Origin: Leishmania infantum JPCM5
Lineage: Eukaryota; Euglenozoa; Kinetoplastea; Trypanosomatida; Trypanosomatidae
Length of the DNA: 64,000 nt
Assembly (NCBI RefSeq): GCF_000002875.2
Contig: NC_009386.2
Span: forward strand, 172,723 to 236,722
Direction of reading: 5' to 3'
Made by a program: the position numbers and the translations under genes. Below the pieces are notes generated by a model. That model had not been told where the DNA came from, did not search any database, and saw only the letters and a list, made by a program, of their open reading frames with translations. Positions 48,098 through 58,174 of this stretch are shown in pieces. Within the stretch, counting starts at the first letter, position 1; each line of letters starts with the position of its first letter.

Positions 48098-51000
48098 ATG
48101 AGCGTGCCGATCTCGTCGTCGCAGTCGGCAGGCGCCGCTGCTGCTGCTGCTGCTGCTGCCCCCAACGGCAGCGTCAGTGGCGTCCTCAGTCTCGCCTCCC
48201 CGACAGTGCAAAATCAGCGGCAGCAGCAGCCAGCCCTTGTCGCGTCACCGACGGACGTGTTAGCGGCCGGCAGGCATCCCGCCAGAGGTCCGGACGCCTT
48301 CGCACAAGCGCCAGCAAGCGGGTTCTCCTCTACCGCCATGGATACTCTCCTGGAAGACCTGCTGCTCGCCAAGGAGCGCACGGCCTACCACCGAGCCGTC
48401 GTGACAGAGATAACGACGACCGCACGGGACGGCTCCGCAACGTACCACGGCGAGGCCGTCACCTCGCTCCTCCACCTGTCCGTCGCGCCGCGACCGTCAA
48501 CGCTGCTGCAGCCAGACGCCGTCGATGCAAGTGCGGCTGTCGGCACCAATGAGGCTGCACATACCGCCGCGGCGGACGGCGATGGTGGTCGAACGGAGCA
48601 CATGAAAGGGAAGGAAACGCAGCGCAGCAGCAGCGCCCCGTGCGTGCGGTCGCGGCGTGAGCAGGCGCTCGCCGACAGCATCAGTATGAGCAGCCGGCGC
48701 AGTAGCGACGGCGAGGAAGGCAACGCTCCGGCCCTGTCCGCCACGGTCTTCGTGCAGCCGCCATCGGGCACTGATGATGCGGAAAGCGTTAGAGATCGTG
48801 TCACTCGTACTCGCCAGCGCCGTCGGCGCGGCGGCAAGGGCAACGCAGCGGGCGTCGTCCCGGCCACAGCACGAGCGATCGGTGCCGCCGGTGGTGTAGG
48901 TGTAGCCGACGGCGCCGCCGCCGCCGCCTCGGCGAGTCTCACTCGCATCCTGTCACCACAAGCCGCTGCGATGGATGCGGACATCCACAGGGACGGCGAC
49001 TATCTGCCCGACGGCGAGGATGCCGAGCGGGTCATCGCGGAGCGGATGCGGGTTCTCCAGGCACAGCAGTTAAGCGGCGCGACGGGCGCCGAGGGCTCTT
49101 TGTGCGGCACAGCCGCCTTTGTACGTCCATCAGCCCGCTTCAGCCGCGGCCCGGTACCCGCCTGGCTGAGAGAGTACAGCGACCTCCTGCTCTTCGACCG
49201 CCATCACCTCGACCGCGACGTAGCCGCAGCGCTACAGTGCAGCGGCGTAGGCACAACTTGGAGGCGCTGCTGCGCAAGTAACGACTCCGAGGGACTTGTG
49301 CAGCTGCCCGTCGACGCGGTGGTGTTGCGGCTGCGCAGCGACATCGCCCGAGTGCGCCGTCTGCGCGATGAGCTGCGCCGCGACGGCGGCATTCGCGTGC
49401 TCATCTCGCTTGGCTCGCGCCCGGCACGGTGTGAGGTGTACCGTCCTGCAGATCCGGACTGGGGCGCTGCCCCCGCGCCTCCCACGGCAGGCGAGATCCC
49501 TGAGGCGGTCTCGAGAGAGGTGCAAGAGCTCGCCGCAGGTGGGGTGGAGGTGGCTCTGGGTGACACGGACAGAGGTGAGCGTGGTGCTCGACGGGCTGTG
49601 CCCCCGTCACCTCCAGCACCACCGCCGTCGACCCCGCCTCTATCGCGCGCTGTGGAGGCGAAGGACCTGCAGCGCTCACTGCTGGCGCAGACAATACCAG
49701 TCTGGCGCCGCCACGGCGCGGCTGTGAAGCTGCTGACGGAGCTGCTTGACCATCTCGAGAGCCGACTTCGCGCCTTCGAGGCGCAGCTCAGCGACCCAGC
49801 GCAAGGTGTGTTGTTGGACCTTGTCGGCGCTCCTGACTCGGCAGGGGTGGATGGCACAGTGCAGAGCACATACCCACCGGCGCTAGAGCGGGCGATCCGC
49901 ACGACCATCACGAACACGATGCTGAGCGACGTCTTTGCGACGTCCTGGAGCGCGTTGCCGAATCGCGGGCCCCGGCTCAGTGAGGCTCTGCGGCGGCGGC
50001 AGACACCGCTCATCCACGCGGACTACGTCACCATGACAGACATGCGGCCCGTTTACGACTTCACCGCGCTGCAGTCGGTGCAGCGCGTCAGCAGGGCCGC
50101 GTCCTCGACGCCAGGGGCAAGCCTCGTCTACGCCGCACACCACCAGCAACAGTGGCGCAGCGGTGGCGGTGGCGGTGGCGGTGTTGCTGCTGCCGTCGGA
50201 GGGGACACGCGCAAGTCGTACTCGGTGCACGTCGACTACGTTCGTTTCCAGCCTTCCCTGGAGAGCATCCGTGGCGCAAGCGCCCTTGGTGCCCATCTCG
50301 GGGTAGGAGACAGCGCGGCGGCAGCGGTGGGTACTGATGGTGGCGGTGGCGGTGGTGGACGCCGTTCCAGCGTGCTATCCAGCTCCGAGGATCCGCTGTC
50401 GAGCCTTTTGTTGGGCTCCTCCTCGAACGCGTTCTTGCCTCGCGACACAAACGCCAGCGGCGACGGCACAGCCGCCGACGCTCACGACGCCCTGCTGCTT
50501 CAGCAGCAACGCCGCAACGGCAGCCTGCACAGCACCGCAGCGGCCCTGCTGTTCGCGCTGTCCGCGGCAACGGCGCAGCACAACCTCGTGGCCTTCAGCC
50601 CGGAAGAGTACCTCACCTCACTGCTGCTGCAGTACTACGAGCAGTATCGCCTCCTGCAGCTGAACCTGCTCCCTTCCCTCAAGAACCGCTTCTTCTACCA
50701 GGAGCAGGTGCTCCAGCTGCAGCGGCAGTCACAGCGTACTAGCGACATGGACCAGCTTCAGCTGCGACTGGAGTCCCTGGCGAAGACGTCGGCGGACGTG
50801 GAGCGCGGCTGCCTCCATGTGATGATCGTCCTGTGGAACTCCGTCCTCATACTTCGGCGACAGAAGCAGGAGCAAGGGCAGCATGCGACCGAAAAGCTGG
50901 GCGGGGCGACGACAGACGCGCCCATCATTGTCGAGAGCCAGCACCGGAGCAGCCGCGGCCGTGGGGAGCAGCCCACTGTGACCGCGATGGCGCAGGAGAT

Positions 51001-54000
51001 GCGCTCGCACCCGCCCGTCTTTGGCGCCGAGGTGTCGGCAGCGGCGTCGGAAGATGAGATCGCCGTGCAGGTCAACGATGAGCTCATCGCCAATGCACCC
51101 GTGGTGCATCGCGTGGACAACAGTGTCACCTACGGTGGCCGGGCTGACCGCGATGACGCCAGCCCCGGTTCTCAGCCGCAGCAGCAGGGCAGCTCGCGCG
51201 TCTCTAGTCCGCGTTCCTTCGTGCTTTTTCCCGGCTCGCCACCTGCCCAGCCCTCCGCCTCGGCGAGCGCGTCGCCCCTCCTCGCACCGGCAACAAGCGG
51301 CTCCTCGGGAGAAGTCGGTGTTGGCGACAGCAGCAATGAAGGTGATGGTAGAGGGGCTGTGTCGCCCCCCTGGCCGCGGCCGCGGCCGCGGCCGCAGCGT
51401 TTCCGCTTCTTCCTTCGTCGGTACGGCACGGCCGAGGAAACACCGTACGTCGCCGGGGATGATCTCCTCCACTACGCTGCCGAGGTGGAGGGTGCGGATG
51501 TGCTGCAGACCGGCAGACAGCCCGGCGAGAGGGGTGGCGGCGCGGCGGCGGTGCCTCCAGTGGCACAGGATGAGCTCATGTACTTCCAACTGGTCGTCTT
51601 CACCCGCTCGCACGCGGCGATGGTGCCACAGTACGTTGGTTGCACCACACCGCGCCCCATGACGGCCGCCAAAGTCGTCTTCTTCAACGAAACCTTCGAG
51701 GTGCGTGCGCTGCATGAGCCGGCGGAGCTGCTGCTGCACCTAATCCCCGTCACCGCCGGCCCCTCGAAGCACACGGTCGTGTCGACAGTGCGGCTGCAAC
51801 CGACGCTGGCCCGCACGTACAGCCTGCTGCCGCTGCAGCCGCCGACAGCCTTCGTCTTCCATGGGCGACTCTTCGCGCATCATCAGCGAGCGGCTGCCGG
51901 CACCAACGACGCCGCGCCATCGACAACGACGGCCACCTCGGTGCACGGGGTGCTGGCTGCCTCGACGACGTGGACAGGCAGCCAGGGCATGGCGGTCGCG
52001 CAAATTGAGCGCCTTTTCCTTGGCGGCGGCAGCAGCGGGCCTGCGGCAGATCCGCTCGACCCGCAGTACCTCCCGCTACTGTGCACACTGCGCGCCTATT
52101 ATGAAGAGCAGGGCATGGGCCGCGCTAGCGCAGCCAGCGGTGGCGGTGCCGGTAGGGCCCCGTCGTCGTCGCATCGCCGGCACTCTGCCGACGGGTCGGC
52201 GAGGCTGCAGCGGCAAGTCTCGACGCCGAATCCCAGAAACGCGCTTGCAGGCATGCCAGCTGGGCGCGCTGGCAAGGCGCACCTGACCGCGCTCGGTGGG
52301 AGTCGCAGAAGCTTCAAACACATCGCGTTCTCGGGGCAGCTGCTGCAGCGAGTCGGCAGCGCTGTCGGAGCGGCGGCGACGGCGCTGACCGCTCCCGACG
52401 GAATGCGCAGCACGATGCAAGTGCTCACGGCGGCAGCAGAGGCCGCCGGCGGTGGTTGTGGCGGCCGCGACTGCTACGCCGCGGATGATTCTCTGCAGCG
52501 CTTGCCGAGTGCTCGGCTCGAGCACCTACGCCGGCGATGGCTGGCTCACACCAACAAAATCAAAGCCGTCGACGAGGTCGAGGCGCGTCTCTTCGCGTGT
52601 GCGATGCCGCTGGACGACGCGGATGTGTATCAGCTGCAGAAGGCGCTGAAGCGGTCAGTCAGAACAGAAGAGGCGGAGCGGGTGAAGAGCTACGGCGCGG
52701 CGGCAGGGGCGCTCTTCAATGTCCAGCACTACTACTCGGCACCCTCGGCCATCTCCGGGCTCCCACTGAGCCCGCTACCGCGGGAGACGAAGTTGAAGCT
52801 GTGGCAGGAGCGACAGCGGCGGCTGCTGCTCACGCTCAAGGCACGGCATCACCTGACGGACGCCGAGAAGCTGGAGGCGGTGGTGCGGGTGCCGAAGCTG
52901 GTGCTGAAGCTCGTCTTCGACTTTGCGCCGCGCAGTCAGCTGAACCCGCATCGAAAGGTGCGGCCCAAGACGGAGGACATCGACCGCGCTCTGCTGGCGC
53001 GTCGGCGTGACAGCCACATCGTCATCCACATCATGAAGGCGCACAACCTGCCTCTGCGCGCCGACGGCACGCCGCTGGAGCCGTTCGTGCAGGCCAGCTT
53101 CGTGTCCGAGGTGGCCTACACGCGCAGCGAGGTAGGCAGCAACCCTTCGTGGTTCCAGTCGCTTGAGTTGCCCTTTCAACCGCTGAACTTCGAGGAGGAC
53201 ACGCTCGGCATGATCGACGACGACGTTATCATTTCGCTCTACGACAAGGTCGAGGTAAAGATGGCGCCGTCCGCCGCGGCGACGGCGGCCGTGGCGCACG
53301 AGACGCACTACCGCACAGAGCGGCGCTTCATCGGCACCTTGCGCATCCCATTCTACTCTCTGCATCAAGCAAGTCAGGCACGCATGGAGGGCGTCTACCC
53401 GTTGCGCATGCCGCGCTGGCTTCTCGGCTACCACACGCTGCTGCCACGTCGTTACTCGACGGAGGACGAGGCAGCAAGGCAGCACTTCACCCCCGAGTGT
53501 GGAACCACGAGCGGCGGCACGGCCACGCCGGCGCCGAACCCGTTCGGCAGTTTCGAGCGCCTCCCTGCACGCCGCGCCGAGGGGGCTTCGGGCGCAGCAG
53601 CTGCAGCCCCACAGCAACTGGAGACATCCGCCTCAGCCGTGCTGGCGCTGACAGTAGACAATACGAGCAGCGACCGACAGAGCACCGAGCCCACGCTGCA
53701 GCTGTACATGTCCCTCTGGCCACCTTTGCAGCGCGAGCCGCCACCGAGGCTCAGCCGCGCGGAGCTGACCCGCCAAGTAAGTGAGTTGAATGTGTCGCCG
53801 CAGCTACGTTACCTGCACCAAGTGGCGCTGAAGTGGCAGCAGGCGGCCCTGAAGAAGGTCAAGGCGATCGGCGCGATGAACGCGCAGGCCTCGACGCGGC
53901 AGATCGAGCCCTTCGTGAAGTGCTCGACCGGCGACTTGATGCTGGTGTGCCGCTACATTCTGCCCCGCGGTGGGCCCCCGCCGCCGTGCGTGCGCACCGT

Positions 54001-55126
54001 GCACGAGGCTATCCGCTACGTCTCGCTACTCCCGCTCGTCGCGGATATGCTGTCGTGGGGTGAGAAGGACGTGTGGAACACGAATGCGGAGCTGCTGGCG
54101 ATGCGCTCGGGCGACTGCGGGGAGCTCGCGCTGCTGCTCGCGCATTTCTTGCGCTGCTTGGCGCCGGACCGGCCGACCTACGCCGTCCTCGGCAGCGGCA
54201 CTACCACCTGCCAGCAGACCATCATGGTGCTCCACGCCTTCGACGACGCCGAGTGGATGCTGATCGACCCCCACTCCGGCTGGACCGTGTCGGCTGGCAA
54301 GCCCTATGGCACGGTGCTGCGCGACGTATATATGGTCATCTCGCATGACCAGCTGTGGGCGAACGTGCAGCTGTCGGGCTTTCCACACCGCATGACGTGG
54401 GACCTTGCGAACCCGGCGCACTGGCTACCGTGCTTCGACAGCGCCAAGGACGCGCGCATCGCCGTATGCACGCCGCACCTGTTTCCGATTCAGCGCGATG
54501 TGCTGACGTTCCCGGCGGCCGATCCGGTCAAGTCTCGCGAGATTGAGCTAGAGCTGCGCGCCTGCCTAAAGAAAGCGCTACTGACGTGGCGCAACGGATG
54601 CCCGCCGGCGTACCACCGCGGTGTAGAGGCAATCCTGCGAGAGTTGCTGGAGTTGGCCGAGGCAGAGCGGTGCACGTGCGCGTCGGCGCGGCGCAGCGAC
54701 ATCACGCTGAGCGCCGCGGCGCGGCTGAGCGAGTACTTTGGTGAGAACATCACCGGCGAGCCGGAGAGTGACATGAGTGCGGCGCAGCGCCGGCAGCAGC
54801 ACAAGCGTCGCCAACACCGCCACCGCCATCGCAGTGGCGACAACGGCAGCATAGGGCGTGAGGAGGATGCCGCTGCTTTTCAACCAGGAACCACCACCCC
54901 TGTATCCTCGAGCGTGAGCCCGCTTCGACTGCTCGGCTCGCCCGTAATGGGCTCCTACAACCCGTCTGACCCACAGTTCCAGGAGCTGCTGCAGCAGGTG
55001 TTTGAGTGCGCAGTGCACGAGGTGGGCACGAGCGAGGCGAGCTTCGCCGTCGGTACGTACGTGAAGAGCTACACAGGTGACGTATACGCCATGTCAGTCT
55101 TTCTTGTCGCCATCTGTCGCGGGTGA
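48098..55126 (+). CDS. CC2D2A: CC2D2A-like ciliary transition-zone protein (C2 domains plus transglutaminase-like fold)
   Basis: The 2342-residue protein has the CC2D2A order of domains. After a disordered N-terminus there is a helical region (about 829-928) with EYLTSLLLQYYEQYRLLQLN. A first C2-like domain lies at about 1103-1244. A canonical C2 domain at about 1637-1780 contains IVIHIMKAHNLPLRADG, NPSWFQSLELPF and RRFIGTLRIPF. A C-terminal transglutaminase-like domain (about 1964-2114) contains SGDCGELALLLAHFL, IMVLHAFDDAEW, LIDPHSG and a WANVQLSGFP strand. In other eukaryotes CC2D2A is part of the MKS complex that gates the cilium at the transition zone, which fits a flagellate. Unlike what I recall of the animal protein, the catalytic triad is present (Cys2007, His2046, Asp2057). 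The protein is ~700 residues longer than human CC2D2A because of low-complexity inserts. The ATG at 48098 is the first in frame. Confidence 0.85.
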   Translation: MSVPISSSQSAGAAAAAAAAAPNGSVSGVLSLASPTVQNQRQQQPALVASPTDVLAAGRHPARGPDAFAQAPASGFSSTAMDTLLEDLLLAKERTAYHRAVVTEITTTARDGSATYHGEAVTSLLHLSVAPRPSTLLQPDAVDASAAVGTNEAAHTAAADGDGGRTEHMKGKETQRSSSAPCVRSRREQALADSISMSSRRSSDGEEGNAPALSATVFVQPPSGTDDAESVRDRVTRTRQRRRRGGKGNAAGVVPATARAIGAAGGVGVADGAAAAASASLTRILSPQAAAMDADIHRDGDYLPDGEDAERVIAERMRVLQAQQLSGATGAEGSLCGTAAFVRPSARFSRGPVPAWLREYSDLLLFDRHHLDRDVAAALQCSGVGTTWRRCCASNDSEGLVQLPVDAVVLRLRSDIARVRRLRDELRRDGGIRVLISLGSRPARCEVYRPADPDWGAAPAPPTAGEIPEAVSREVQELAAGGVEVALGDTDRGERGARRAVPPSPPAPPPSTPPLSRAVEAKDLQRSLLAQTIPVWRRHGAAVKLLTELLDHLESRLRAFEAQLSDPAQGVLLDLVGAPDSAGVDGTVQSTYPPALERAIRTTITNTMLSDVFATSWSALPNRGPRLSEALRRRQTPLIHADYVTMTDMRPVYDFTALQSVQRVSRAASSTPGASLVYAAHHQQQWRSGGGGGGGVAAAVGGDTRKSYSVHVDYVRFQPSLESIRGASALGAHLGVGDSAAAAVGTDGGGGGGGRRSSVLSSSEDPLSSLLLGSSSNAFLPRDTNASGDGTAADAHDALLLQQQRRNGSLHSTAAALLFALSAATAQHNLVAFSPEEYLTSLLLQYYEQYRLLQLNLLPSLKNRFFYQEQVLQLQRQSQRTSDMDQLQLRLESLAKTSADVERGCLHVMIVLWNSVLILRRQKQEQGQHATEKLGGATTDAPIIVESQHRSSRGRGEQPTVTAMAQEMRSHPPVFGAEVSAAASEDEIAVQVNDELIANAPVVHRVDNSVTYGGRADRDDASPGSQPQQQGSSRVSSPRSFVLFPGSPPAQPSASASASPLLAPATSGSSGEVGVGDSSNEGDGRGAVSPPWPRPRPRPQRFRFFLRRYGTAEETPYVAGDDLLHYAAEVEGADVLQTGRQPGERGGGAAAVPPVAQDELMYFQLVVFTRSHAAMVPQYVGCTTPRPMTAAKVVFFNETFEVRALHEPAELLLHLIPVTAGPSKHTVVSTVRLQPTLARTYSLLPLQPPTAFVFHGRLFAHHQRAAAGTNDAAPSTTTATSVHGVLAASTTWTGSQGMAVAQIERLFLGGGSSGPAADPLDPQYLPLLCTLRAYYEEQGMGRASAASGGGAGRAPSSSHRRHSADGSARLQRQVSTPNPRNALAGMPAGRAGKAHLTALGGSRRSFKHIAFSGQLLQRVGSAVGAAATALTAPDGMRSTMQVLTAAAEAAGGGCGGRDCYAADDSLQRLPSARLEHLRRRWLAHTNKIKAVDEVEARLFACAMPLDDADVYQLQKALKRSVRTEEAERVKSYGAAAGALFNVQHYYSAPSAISGLPLSPLPRETKLKLWQERQRRLLLTLKARHHLTDAEKLEAVVRVPKLVLKLVFDFAPRSQLNPHRKVRPKTEDIDRALLARRRDSHIVIHIMKAHNLPLRADGTPLEPFVQASFVSEVAYTRSEVGSNPSWFQSLELPFQPLNFEEDTLGMIDDDVIISLYDKVEVKMAPSAAATAAVAHETHYRTERRFIGTLRIPFYSLHQASQARMEGVYPLRMPRWLLGYHTLLPRRYSTEDEAARQHFTPECGTTSGGTATPAPNPFGSFERLPARRAEGASGAAAAAPQQLETSASAVLALTVDNTSSDRQSTEPTLQLYMSLWPPLQREPPPRLSRAELTRQVSELNVSPQLRYLHQVALKWQQAALKKVKAIGAMNAQASTRQIEPFVKCSTGDLMLVCRYILPRGGPPPPCVRTVHEAIRYVSLLPLVADMLSWGEKDVWNTNAELLAMRSGDCGELALLLAHFLRCLAPDRPTYAVLGSGTTTCQQTIMVLHAFDDAEWMLIDPHSGWTVSAGKPYGTVLRDVYMVISHDQLWANVQLSGFPHRMTWDLANPAHWLPCFDSAKDARIAVCTPHLFPIQRDVLTFPAADPVKSREIELELRACLKKALLTWRNGCPPAYHRGVEAILRELLELAEAERCTCASARRSDITLSAAARLSEYFGENITGEPESDMSAAQRRQQHKRRQHRHRHRSGDNGSIGREEDAAAFQPGTTTPVSSSVSPLRLLGSPVMGSYNPSDPQFQELLQQVFECAVHEVGTSEASFAVGTYVKSYTGDVYAMSVFLVAICRG

Positions 55127-55909
55127 CGACCTCAGTGACGATGCTGCACCGCTCAGAGAGGGGGGGGGCGGTATTGAGAAGAGGCGGACGGCGCGTACTG
55201 CAAGTTGGCATCGTCGTGGCAGACGAACGGTTTCGTGGCGGTGCTCTCCTCCCCAATGCAACCACCCACACACCCCTTTCCACCGCCGTCGGCACCCCGC
55301 ACGCAGTGCGAACGCGCCGAATGTCGCAGGACACGCCCATCCGCCGCTGCACTGCGGTGCGTGGGCGCGTACACGAAGAGAGTGCCGAAGAAAAGGAATA
55401 CAACGCCTCTTGCACACTCATGAGACGCACCGCCGTGTGTGTGTGTGTGTGTGTGTGTATCGGCGAAGGGGGCAGGGCGCAGCGTCTGCGCTGCGGTGCG
55501 GTGCGTGGGCACATGCCGCACATGTGGTATCGCCGCGGCACAGGTGTGGTGTGGAGCAGCACACAACAGCAGGCGCCTGTTTCATGATAGCAACGGGGAA
55601 AAAGACGACGACGGCTCTTGTGCACAAACGCCCGCCTCACCGAGCTCGGTAGGTACAGCAGGCCGTCGGAGAGGCACAGCAGTGGTGTCAGCCACGCCAC
55701 CAGTTGGTCCCCCCTCCCTTTTTTTCTCTCTCTCCGCCACCCCCTTCCTCCCAACGTGTGCGCCTCGGCCATGTACGGATGCCCCAGCCAAGCGTGTTGC
55801 TTGACGCGCGCAGAACTGCTGTCCATCCTACATCTCTCCCCCCCCTTCCCCCCTCCCCCTCTGTAGCTGCCATCCGTCCACGGGACGCCCACAGCGACCC
55901 ACAGACAAG
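55127..55909 (+). other. Intergenic spacer before the DUF4336-like gene
   Basis: This 783-base spacer has a GT tract (55437-55459), two CT tracts (55708-55760 and 55818-55864) and no visible gene. The second tract leads to the acceptor listed separately. Confidence 0.45.
55818..55866 (+). promoter_or_regulatory. Polypyrimidine tract and splice acceptor for the DUF4336-like gene
   Basis: An almost pure C/T tract including CCCCCCCCTTCCCCCCTCCC ends in TAG, with AG at 55865-55866. This leaves a 43-base leader before the ATG at 55910. Confidence 0.65.
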
Positions 55910-58174
55910 ATGATGTCCAAGGCCGCCTTTATGATGCAGGACCACGTGCGCCGCAACTATGTCATGATCACGGATGTGTGCAGCCCGAACACATTCTTCG
56001 TGCGCGGCCGGCTGCCCTTCCCGCAGGGCCTCACGGCGATTGCGGTGCTCTTCAAGAACCAGCGGCCGGCCGACGTCTACGCGCACCCGTACTTTATCGA
56101 GAAGCAGAGCGACCCGTCCCAGCCGTCTCCGCAGCTGCACCTGACAGAGGAGTCGCAGGGTATCATGAAGGTCATGAGCGGCCTCCGCTACATGCGAGAC
56201 GACAACACGAAACTCGACAACACAATGGTGGTGGTGACCGACTACAAGGTCGTGGTGGAGGGGCGCATGCCGAGCGTGCCGCAGGCCGCGTCGACGGCGC
56301 CGGGTGGACCAGAGATCGTGCCGGCGCACGACGGGGGCGACAGAGGCGCTCAAGGGCACCACCCCGCCGCAGGTAGTGCCGCGGGAACCTCCCCGGGGCT
56401 CACGCTGGAGCAGCGCGTCATGCTGCGGCGTACCGTCCACCATGTGACGCAGATCCCCGGCGGCGGTGGCGATGCCGGCTTGGGCCTCGGCGGCACGCGC
56501 AGCCCCTTCTCGGCTGCCTCGAGGCCGGCAGCCACACCATCAGCGGCGTCCGCATCGTCGTCGAGGTCACTGCAGGCAAGTGCGAGCGAGGCGGCGCGCA
56601 CCGCCGGCGACAGCGACCCATCCGCTGCTTGCAGCGGTGATGCCGCCTCGACCGCGATGCACAGCGCGATGCCTGGATACTCCACCTTTCCCACGCCGGA
56701 GGACTGTGCGACGGATGCATGGATGTCGTACCGCTACCTCAAGGCCGCCATCTTCGGTCGGCGCGCGCTAGCGGAGGCGAGGGGACGCGCGAGCTCAACG
56801 GACCCCATCGACGTGCCGGCACTATTTGAGAAGCGCGTCGGTGGCTACACAGTCTTGTACAACCCTATCGAAGTCAACGAGCGGACGTTCGTGGAGCTGC
56901 TGCTGAAGCTGCAGGAGGAGGAGCGCGTTGTGAAGGCGATCGTCGTGCCGACGCGACCGGCGTGGCGACACTTGCAGGTGTGGGCAGACGTCTTCCCGGA
57001 CGCGGAGCTGATCACCAGCGGCGAGGTACCGCTGCTACCGGCGGCGGCGGCAGTCACGTGGTCTTCTGGCGGTTGCGGCGGCAACAAAGAGTCTGCAGAC
57101 AGCGCGGCGGACCCGCAGCACCGCACCACCAGGCGTGGTCGCAGTGATGCCGCCGCCGCCGCCGCCCCGCGTGCTCCTCCCTCGACTGCAGCTGCGGCCG
57201 CAACGGAATGGCGCGGCGGGTGTCAGGACATGGGCAACGGCATGACCGGACTATCGTTTCCTGAGGTGGACCTGGTGGCCGAGGCGGCGCTTGAGCGGCA
57301 GCGCGCCGACGAGGCAGCCGCGAAGGCGAGGGCCACGGCCGAGGCGGCGCAGCGCGAGCGTAGCGCCGCGCCCGGTGAGAGCGGCCGAGAGGTGGACGAG
57401 GAGAACGACGACGAGGCGGGCGACGAAGCGGCTGGGACGAACGGTGGTGGCACGGCGGCCGAGAGAAAGCGACGGGCGATGTTGCGCCGGCAGCAGCATA
57501 AACGGAAGCTGCGGGAGGAGATGCGCGCCGAGGATGCGCGGGCGGAGGCGGCGGCTACGCGGGCCGCCGCGTCCCTGAGTGCCACCAGCAACGACAGCGG
57601 CGACCTCGTTGACGTGCTGTGGCGCGACGTCTCCTTCTTCACAGAAAAGCGCGTGCAGGCTGTCGGGCTGCGCGAGAGCGATGCATGGCGCCTGCGCGTC
57701 CTCTCGCCGCGCGCCGCGTCGGCTCCACAAGAGCCGCCGGTGGATGTCCTACGCCTCACCCCGGCGATTGAGCTGCTCCGCATCCCCGGCGACTCTGCCG
57801 TGGAGGAGTACGTGCTGCTGGACGCCAACAGCAACAGCCTTGCGTGCACGGACCTCTACCACGGCGAGTACGCCGACCTTGACCCGGTAAACTCTTGGAT
57901 GTGCCGTGTGTGGTTCAAGTTTATGAAGCGTGGCGACTACAAGCGCACGGACCTGGTGCCGCGCTACAAGTGGCTGCAGGTGCTGCAACAGAGGTCGCTG
58001 TCCGTGGTGCAGTCGGCCATCGATGACCTGACGCGTCGTCGGCCAATCAAGTGCGTGCTCAGCGCACACGGTACCCCGCCACTGAGCGGTGTCGATGCCG
58101 TCAACACACTGCGACGTCAGTGGAACTTGCCACCGCTGCACCCCGAGGAGAGGCCGCGGGATAGGCGCAGGTAA
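55910..58174 (+). CDS. DUF4336-like protein (degenerate metallo-beta-lactamase-type fold)
   Basis: The 754-residue protein appears to carry a DUF4336 domain split by a large insert. The first half (about 300-380) reads GGYTVLYNPIEVNERTFVEL, VKAIVVPTRPAWRHLQVWAD and VFPDAELITSGE. The last two match the family's VxHIVAPN and YPDARLYxxPG elements. The second half (about 564-650) contains LWRDVSFFTEKRV, IELLRIPGD and EEYVLLDANSNSLACTDLYH, the last matching the EVVFFHRPSRTLILTDL strand. The ~180-residue insert (about 385-560) is Ala/Arg/Glu-rich and partly coiled coil. The N-terminal ~120 residues are well ordered but unknown to me. The C-terminus ends in IKCVLSAHGTPPL and a basic tail. DUF4336 has no established function, so the biochemical role is open. 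Confidence 0.6.
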   Translation: MMSKAAFMMQDHVRRNYVMITDVCSPNTFFVRGRLPFPQGLTAIAVLFKNQRPADVYAHPYFIEKQSDPSQPSPQLHLTEESQGIMKVMSGLRYMRDDNTKLDNTMVVVTDYKVVVEGRMPSVPQAASTAPGGPEIVPAHDGGDRGAQGHHPAAGSAAGTSPGLTLEQRVMLRRTVHHVTQIPGGGGDAGLGLGGTRSPFSAASRPAATPSAASASSSRSLQASASEAARTAGDSDPSAACSGDAASTAMHSAMPGYSTFPTPEDCATDAWMSYRYLKAAIFGRRALAEARGRASSTDPIDVPALFEKRVGGYTVLYNPIEVNERTFVELLLKLQEEERVVKAIVVPTRPAWRHLQVWADVFPDAELITSGEVPLLPAAAAVTWSSGGCGGNKESADSAADPQHRTTRRGRSDAAAAAAPRAPPSTAAAAATEWRGGCQDMGNGMTGLSFPEVDLVAEAALERQRADEAAAKARATAEAAQRERSAAPGESGREVDEENDDEAGDEAAGTNGGGTAAERKRRAMLRRQQHKRKLREEMRAEDARAEAAATRAAASLSATSNDSGDLVDVLWRDVSFFTEKRVQAVGLRESDAWRLRVLSPRAASAPQEPPVDVLRLTPAIELLRIPGDSAVEEYVLLDANSNSLACTDLYHGEYADLDPVNSWMCRVWFKFMKRGDYKRTDLVPRYKWLQVLQQRSLSVVQSAIDDLTRRRPIKCVLSAHGTPPLSGVDAVNTLRRQWNLPPLHPEERPRDRRR

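Noticed and set aside
51371..51396. (CCGCGG)n repeat as a possible regulatory or recombination site
   Set aside because: It lies inside the CC2D2A-like coding sequence, stays in frame and encodes a Pro-Arg repeat, so it is explained by low-complexity coding.
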